This document shows positions 58,844-64,000 of a stretch of 64,000 bases of DNA, piece after piece. Each line of letters begins with the position of its first letter. Within the stretch, counting starts at the first letter, position 1. The stretch lies in the NCBI GenBank assembly GCA_021613335.1, contig JAJTWR010000263.1, positions 1,125,001 to 1,189,000 of the forward strand. Reading direction: 5' to 3'. Below the pieces are notes generated by a model, which was not told the origin of the DNA, searched no databases, and saw only the letters and a list, made by a program, of their open reading frames with translations. Source of the DNA: Whitmania pigra. Taxonomy: Eukaryota > Annelida > Clitellata > Hirudinida > Haemopidae. A program made the translations under genes and the position numbers.

Positions 58844-61800
58844 ATGAAGAGAATCGTGGCAAAAAAGAAATGGGAAACAGTAAAATTTAACAAAGACGAC
58901 AACGACGACCGTTTTGCTGACTTGATAGAGTTTCAAGAACTTACGGATTATGTCGTTGAGGATGTCTCTGATTTAACGAAAAGCAAAGCCAAAAAAGTAC
59001 GCCTATTGAATCAGATAATGATTAGATAATGGTATTTTATTGTTACATACTTATTTTTTATTTTGGCAATAAGAGAAAAGCTAGTCAAATTGATCTAAAT
59101 GATCAATCTAAAAAACCCAAATTGGATGATGGAAATAATGGAACGCAAAAAATGGGTTAGACATTTTTTTAAATCCTAGACGTTTTAACTTGTTCTTAAC
59201 ATGTCTCAATAATTACATATTTTACTGCTTAATCAACATAGTGCGACTTAACTTGATTTAATGAGGCATTTACATTTTCAAAATTCAACTGCTTTTTAAT
59301 TGTATAGTAATTTAATAATACTAGCAAAAATGAGCAAGAAGAAGAGAAAGCAAAAAATTAAACATCATGAAAAAGTTGAGTCAATAGACACTAAACCCAC
59401 AAAAGATGATATTAACAGCCACAATGAATCTAGTGATGATGACAGCCATAATGAATCAGCAGGTGAGACTTACTTAACTTAATTATTTTTTTCAGCGTGG
59501 TAGGTACTGGTCACCAATGCAAAACTAATGCATTTTAGTAAAGATTGTTTTAAAATGATAAATATTAAAAAACAAATTAATGCAGCAAAAACTTGCTGAT
59601 TATCCAAATGAATTATGTGGCATTGTCATTGTAGTTTGTGATGACAGTAATAATTTTGCAAAATAATATTAATAATTTTATGACAACAGAAGACCCGAAG
59701 GTTAATCTTGATGGAATGTCAGACTGGGTCCCATTGTTTGTTCCTCCTGAAGTTCTTCGTGCTCTGAAAGAGAAAAACTTCACTTCACCGACACCAATCC
59801 AGTCTCTTGCTCTTCCGTCCGCCATTAGAGACAGATTGGACATAATTGGAGCTGCTGAAACTGTAAGGAAGTTTTTGAAAAGCTGTTATTAATAAATAAG
59901 TAGGTTAACTAAAAAAGTAAAAATTAAACAATCAGATTAATTACTCAAATATTTGTTGAAGCATTGTTAAATTATAAAGGCAATTATTAATATTACTGTT
60001 GTTATTATCATTACTAATCATTAATTCGATTATTATCTTGTACATCGCTACAATCAGTTACAATTATTTACAGGGCAGTGGAAAGACCCTCGCATTTGCC
60101 ATTCCAATCGTAGCCCGTCTGCTTCAAATGGAACATGAACAGGAGCAGCAAGTTGAAGCTATGGATGTTGATGAAGATGTGAAAGATGATGACGCTAATG
60201 AAGAGGACAATGATGTTGACAATGTAGAGGATGAGGAAGGGAATGATGATGATGATGACGACGATGACGATGATGATGAGGGTGATGATGTAGAAGACAA
60301 AGAAGATGAAGAAAATGTTGATGCTGATGAGAGCAAACAAGTTGAGTCTGTGAAAAGAAAAAGCCTGAAGGCTCTCATACTGACTCCAACAAGAGAATTG
60401 GCCTTGCAGATCAAGGAACACATTGAGGCCATAACAAAGTATACGAACATAAAAGTGAGCCTCATTTATCTTTTAAACAATCGTCAAATGTGATATGATC
60501 ATTAATAGCTGAATATGGATTGCAAACATAATTACGCATGTATGATAAAGGTATTAAAATGCAAATTGTAGATGTATATTATTAGGTAGTTTAACATTAA
60601 TGTCTCTAAATCAACAAATGATATTAATTTAATTGAGTAATTTTTTTCAATTGTGCAATAATGGTGAGATAGATTTATTATTAAATTAAACCGCTTTCAT
60701 GCAGTGTGTTGTACTTGTGGGAGGTTTGGCTGCCGTGAAACAAATGCGAAAGTTGAGCGAGCAACCTGAAATTGTCATAGCCACACCTGGAAGGCTCTGG
60801 CAGCTTATTCAAGATGTGAGTTCTAAGATATTATTTCATGTGCTTATGAAACTGAATGCATTCCATTCAAATAATAATTATTACTTCTACCAAATAAATA
60901 GAATATTCTGCATTTATTTCCAGAGAGAGCCTCATGTTTTCAGAATGGAGGGACTGAAATTCCTAGTGATTGATGAGGTGGACAGGATGATGGAACAAAA
61001 TCATTTTGTAGAACTTGAGCAGATTCTAAATCACGTCCATCAGAAATGGTGAGTAGATGGAATTGTTATTGTTATGATGACATAATACATTTCATTGATT
61101 TTTTGTCTCTAGCCATCAAAAGAAACAGGTGTTTGTCTTCTCAGCCACTCTCACTTTTGTCCACTCAAAGCCAAAGAGGCTGGATTTAAAGAAGAAGAAG
61201 AAGAGAATGAAGGATCTGACAGTTGAAGAAAAACTGAGTTGGTTTTTGTGATCAAGCACCATCATTATTTAATGATGTCATTCAAATTTCAAACTGATTG
61301 AACACAATTTATTTTTGCATTCATTAATAATAATAATAATATTAATATAATATATATTTTATTAATTGAACCACTTTCATTCTCTCATCTCAGATTCTCT
61401 CAAGACTAAGCTTCACATGTCGAACAAACCAAAAGTATTCGACCTCACGAAGGGCAGGAATATGACGGCCCAGCAGTTGGTTGAAAAGAAAGTGAATTGT
61501 CAAGCTGATGAAAAGGACATATATCTGTATTACTTCCTCAAAACCCACCCAGGAAGAACAATCATTTTTGCTAACAGCAAAGAGATCATTAAAAAGATCA
61601 ACTCACTTATGGCTGTTCTTTACTTTTCACCAATTCGTCTTTGTGCAGATATGGACCAAAAGATGAGACTCAAAAATGTGGAAAGATTCAAAGGTTGGCC
61701 ACATCAAGCAGGCATTTTTGTTGCTTGTTAGCTTAATATATCTGGACTAATTAGATATCCAAGTAAAATAATAACTGACGTAACAACTATGACAAGTTTA

Positions 61801-62881
61801 AACATTTTGCCAAACAGAGCTTGAGAATGGGTTGTTAATTGCTACTGATGTTGCTGCAAGAGGCCTTGACATTCCAGATGTCCAATATGTTGTCCACTAT
61901 CATGTCCCAATGACAGCAGAAGTTTGATCCTTGACTCATTCTAATGACTCAGTGTGATGCAAATTCTCAAGTTGATGCAAATTTTGTATTTTCAGAACTA
62001 TGTGCACAGGTCGGGAAGAACTGCAAGATCAAACAAGGCTGGTTTGAGTGTGATCCTCATTTCGCCACAGGAGGAAAATGTTTTCCAGAGAATTATGACT
62101 AACCTCAAGAAAGGTACTTCACATTTTTATTTTAAGCTGTTACAAAACTTAAAATTCAATTTGGTTTCGCAACAGAATTCACAAACCTATGACATCAAAT
62201 TTCATGATTATATTAAACAAATATTAATAAGTAAACTGTCATATTTGATTGATGAAGGGCTTCTTAAAGTTTCTTAAAAAATTGTTTCAGGTAAAGATTT
62301 GCCAGGGCTTGATGTGGACAGATCAAAATACCAACCAATGGTGCAGGTGGTGAAGTTGGCTCAAACCATTGAAAAAGAAAGACATAGGTCTGTTAACTGG
62401 ACAGCCATATTATAGAAGAAACAATTATCATTTGTTTAATTTTAGTTTCAAATATATTGTCTATAATCTTCAACAATCAAATCTTTCAGAGATAGGAAGC
62501 AGAGAAATCAGAAAAATTGGCTGAATCGATTGGCTGAGGAGGCTGACATGATATTTGATGATGATGATGATGGCAAGAGGTCAGTGTTGAATGTTCATTT
62601 TAAGGCATTCCATTCAAAGTGATTATTTCAATGCAAATTGCATTCCAGCAATGGTGAACACACAAAAGAGATGGAACACAGCATATGGAAACGGAAGATT
62701 GAAGGTCTTCAGATGGAATTGAATCAGCTGCTTGGAATTGAAAGCAAATCAAAAAGGTGAATTCAAATGCCCCTTAGCCTCTAATGACAGAAATAACTTT
62801 GAAAATCCTTTGCATAGTGATTTACTGATTGATACATGATCAAATTGCAGGAAGAAAAAAAAGAAAAACCAGAAGCCCTGA
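58844..62881 (+). CDS. DDX24: DEAD-box RNA helicase DDX24 (Mak5) orthologue
   Basis: A nucleolar ATP-dependent RNA helicase; in the family it works in large-subunit ribosome biogenesis. The start is ATG 58844 ([15 protein letters not shown], then FQELTDYVV, as in DDX24 N-termini). About 14 exons follow. Q motif: [20 protein letters not shown] (59690-59862). Motif I, AAET|GSGKT, is split by an intron (60074). A long Asp/Glu-rich insertion (about 60150-60340) sits at the position of the DDX24-specific insert. PTRELALQI (Ia) follows, then TPGRLW (Ib), [11 protein letters not shown] (II) with DEVD where human has DEAD, SATL (III), [11 protein letters not shown] (IV), [20 protein letters not shown] (V) and [11 protein letters not shown] (VI). 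The tail is lysine-rich (..KKKKKNQKP, stop 62879-62881). AATAAA occurs at 62906-62911, 25 nt after the stop. Intron edges around 59075-59155 and 61240-61370 are approximate. Confidence 0.95.
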
Positions 62882-62898
62882 AAATTTATGAAATTGTC

Positions 62899-62911
62899 TT
62901 TATTAAATAAA
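62899..62911. terminator. Abutting poly(A) signals of convergent genes
   Basis: TTTATT at 62899-62904 is AATAAA for the - strand CFAP70-like gene. AATAAA at 62906-62911 serves the + strand DDX24. Stops at 62881 and 62971 leave only 89 bp between the coding regions, so the two mRNAs probably overlap at their 3' ends. Confidence 0.6.
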
Positions 62912-62970
62912 AATTTCTCAGCACAAACATTTCATGTCTTTCTTAGTCTCTGCAAAATTTCAAATATCTT

Positions 62971-64000
62971 TCATTCAAGACAAATTCCTGTTGCTTGTTG
63001 AAGCTGCATGATCTCACTGCACAGCAATGCATTGCAGAAACCTGACTAAAACAAAATATGTTTATCCAAGAAACCCATGAATCGAGTGCCACTTTTAACC
63101 ATGAACATACACGAAGGGCAAATTTATAGGCCTGCTTTGCCTCAAAATGACGACATTTCTGCATGCTGACCATGCACAAGTACGCCCAGACTTCAGGATC
63201 TTCATTGTTCAGAAAGTTTGCTTCTATCAAAGCTTCCTCTGCTTCTTTCAGTTGGCTCAACTTCAGAAGAAAAGTAATGCTTGCACAGAATTTTAAGATA
63301 ATAAAAAACTAAATCTCCTCACCCTGTAACAAGCTATGCCTGCTCCAAGCCATGTTAGACATGTAGGATTCTTCTTACAAGCCATTAGATAGATTTGTTT
63401 TGATTCTTGAAACTGAGAAAATATTTATCAAGTCATAGAACTTGTCTCTGCAGTGGCATTATGTTTGAATCTGTGCAGTGATGTAACAAACTTTTGACAT
63501 GTATATGAGGGAGGCTCCTAGTCTGAGGTAAACATAGTGCAAGTCTGAATCTTCTGAGCCATATGAAATTCTCCTTTCAAAACAGCAAGCAGCATTCTCA
63601 TAATCATTCATCAGGTATCTCAAGTGGCCCAGTGTCGTCCAAGCTTTTGGAACCTGGCAATACAATACAGTTTCATGCCTCACACATTTTCCACCTTTAT
63701 TCATTTTGTTAAAATATAATTCTGAATGTCATGTAAGTGCAACCTGCATGCACATGTTGATGGCAATGTTAATGAATTCTTCAGCTTCACAGTAGAGCTT
63801 CTTGATGATGTAGAGCTGAGACATTTCCAAGTAATAGCTAAAGTTGAAGCCTCCATAGCAGTCGACAGCATGTCGGGCTAGTGCCTTCTCTCTGAACTGA
63901 TGAGTGAAATCAATAAAATTAAGTGGAATGTCTTTGAGTCTCATCCTAAGTGCTTACTTTTCAACTTCTGCTTAAAGTTACTATTACATAAGAGACATAA
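62971..64000 (-). CDS. CFAP70: CFAP70 (TTC18)-like TPR protein, 3' end (5' partial)
   Basis: The C-terminal TPR region of a ciliary/flagellar axoneme protein. Exons on the - strand include 63944-about 63743 (FREKALARHAVDCYGGFNFS .. AEEFINIAINMC), about 63655-63500 (VPKAWTTLGHLRYLMNDYEN .. LRLGASLIYMSK), about 63411-63323 (PTCLTWLGAGIACYR), about 63264-63112 (SQLKEAEEALIEANFLNNED, then EVWAYLCMVSMQKCRHFEAK) and the last exon from about 63048. WLGAGIACYR .. EAEEALIEANFLNNEDPEVW is close to the end of CFAP70 as I know the family. I prefer the donor CTTC|GTGTATG, which gives ..FALRFCNALLCSEIMQLQQATG and a stop at 62971; a donor three bases on gives another frame ending at about 62945. The gene continues beyond the window. 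Confidence 0.75.

Noticed and set aside
60068..60465. Antisense Ser- and Ile-rich ORFs
   Set aside because: They are shadows of the Asp/Glu-rich insert of DDX24.

Overview
The window is nuclear DNA of an invertebrate animal: AT-rich, many short GT-AG introns, and small multi-exon genes separated by decayed transposons. No gene fixes the phylum. The retroelement families and the compact low-GC genes would suit a lophotrochozoan such as an annelid or leech, but that is an inference. All gene models below were assembled by hand from exon homology and splice sites, so some exon edges are approximate.

Layout: (1) 1-743, + strand: the last two exons of a calmodulin-like EF-hand gene. (2) About 1964-3076: fragments of a dead non-LTR retrotransposon on the - strand. 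(3) 4676-12961 and 15421-23701, + strand: two tandem paralogues of a SLO/BK-type potassium channel with the same exon order. Both have lost the acidic calcium bowl, and one has a GFG selectivity filter while the other has GYG. Their introns hold a 16-bp minisatellite, an ATT microsatellite, a CR1-like retroelement, a Tigger/pogo-like element, a hAT remnant and SINE-like repeats. (4) 23863-43064, - strand: a complete compact nesprin (SYNE/Msp300 type), with two N-terminal calponin-homology domains, a long spectrin-like rod and a C-terminal membrane segment resembling a KASH domain with an atypical, shortened lumenal tail. Its 3' end converges on the second channel gene. (5) 45590-46320, + strand: a complete four-exon SAP30/SAP30L gene. 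(6) About 47661-52560, - strand: an unrecognised multi-exon gene with its two terminal exons tandemly duplicated and, in an intron, a 1.07-kb fold-back hAT-type element whose inverted repeats are themselves tandem arrays. (7) 53400-55200: weak exon-like stretches, a tRNA-Glu-like relic and another retroelement fragment. (8) 55888-56802, - strand: a tail-anchored, highly charged protein. (9) 57341-58328, - strand: a secreted C-type-lectin-like protein. (10) 58844-62881, + strand: a DDX24 RNA helicase. (11) 62971-64000, - strand: the 3' end of a CFAP70-like TPR gene converging on DDX24 with abutting poly(A) signals.

The genes do not form one pathway. They are ordinary neighbours: channel, nuclear-envelope linker, chromatin corepressor, ribosome-biogenesis helicase, ciliary protein and lectin. 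The most unusual parts are the SLO pair, the divergent KASH end, the fold-back element with minisatellite inverted repeats, and the duplicated terminal exons.
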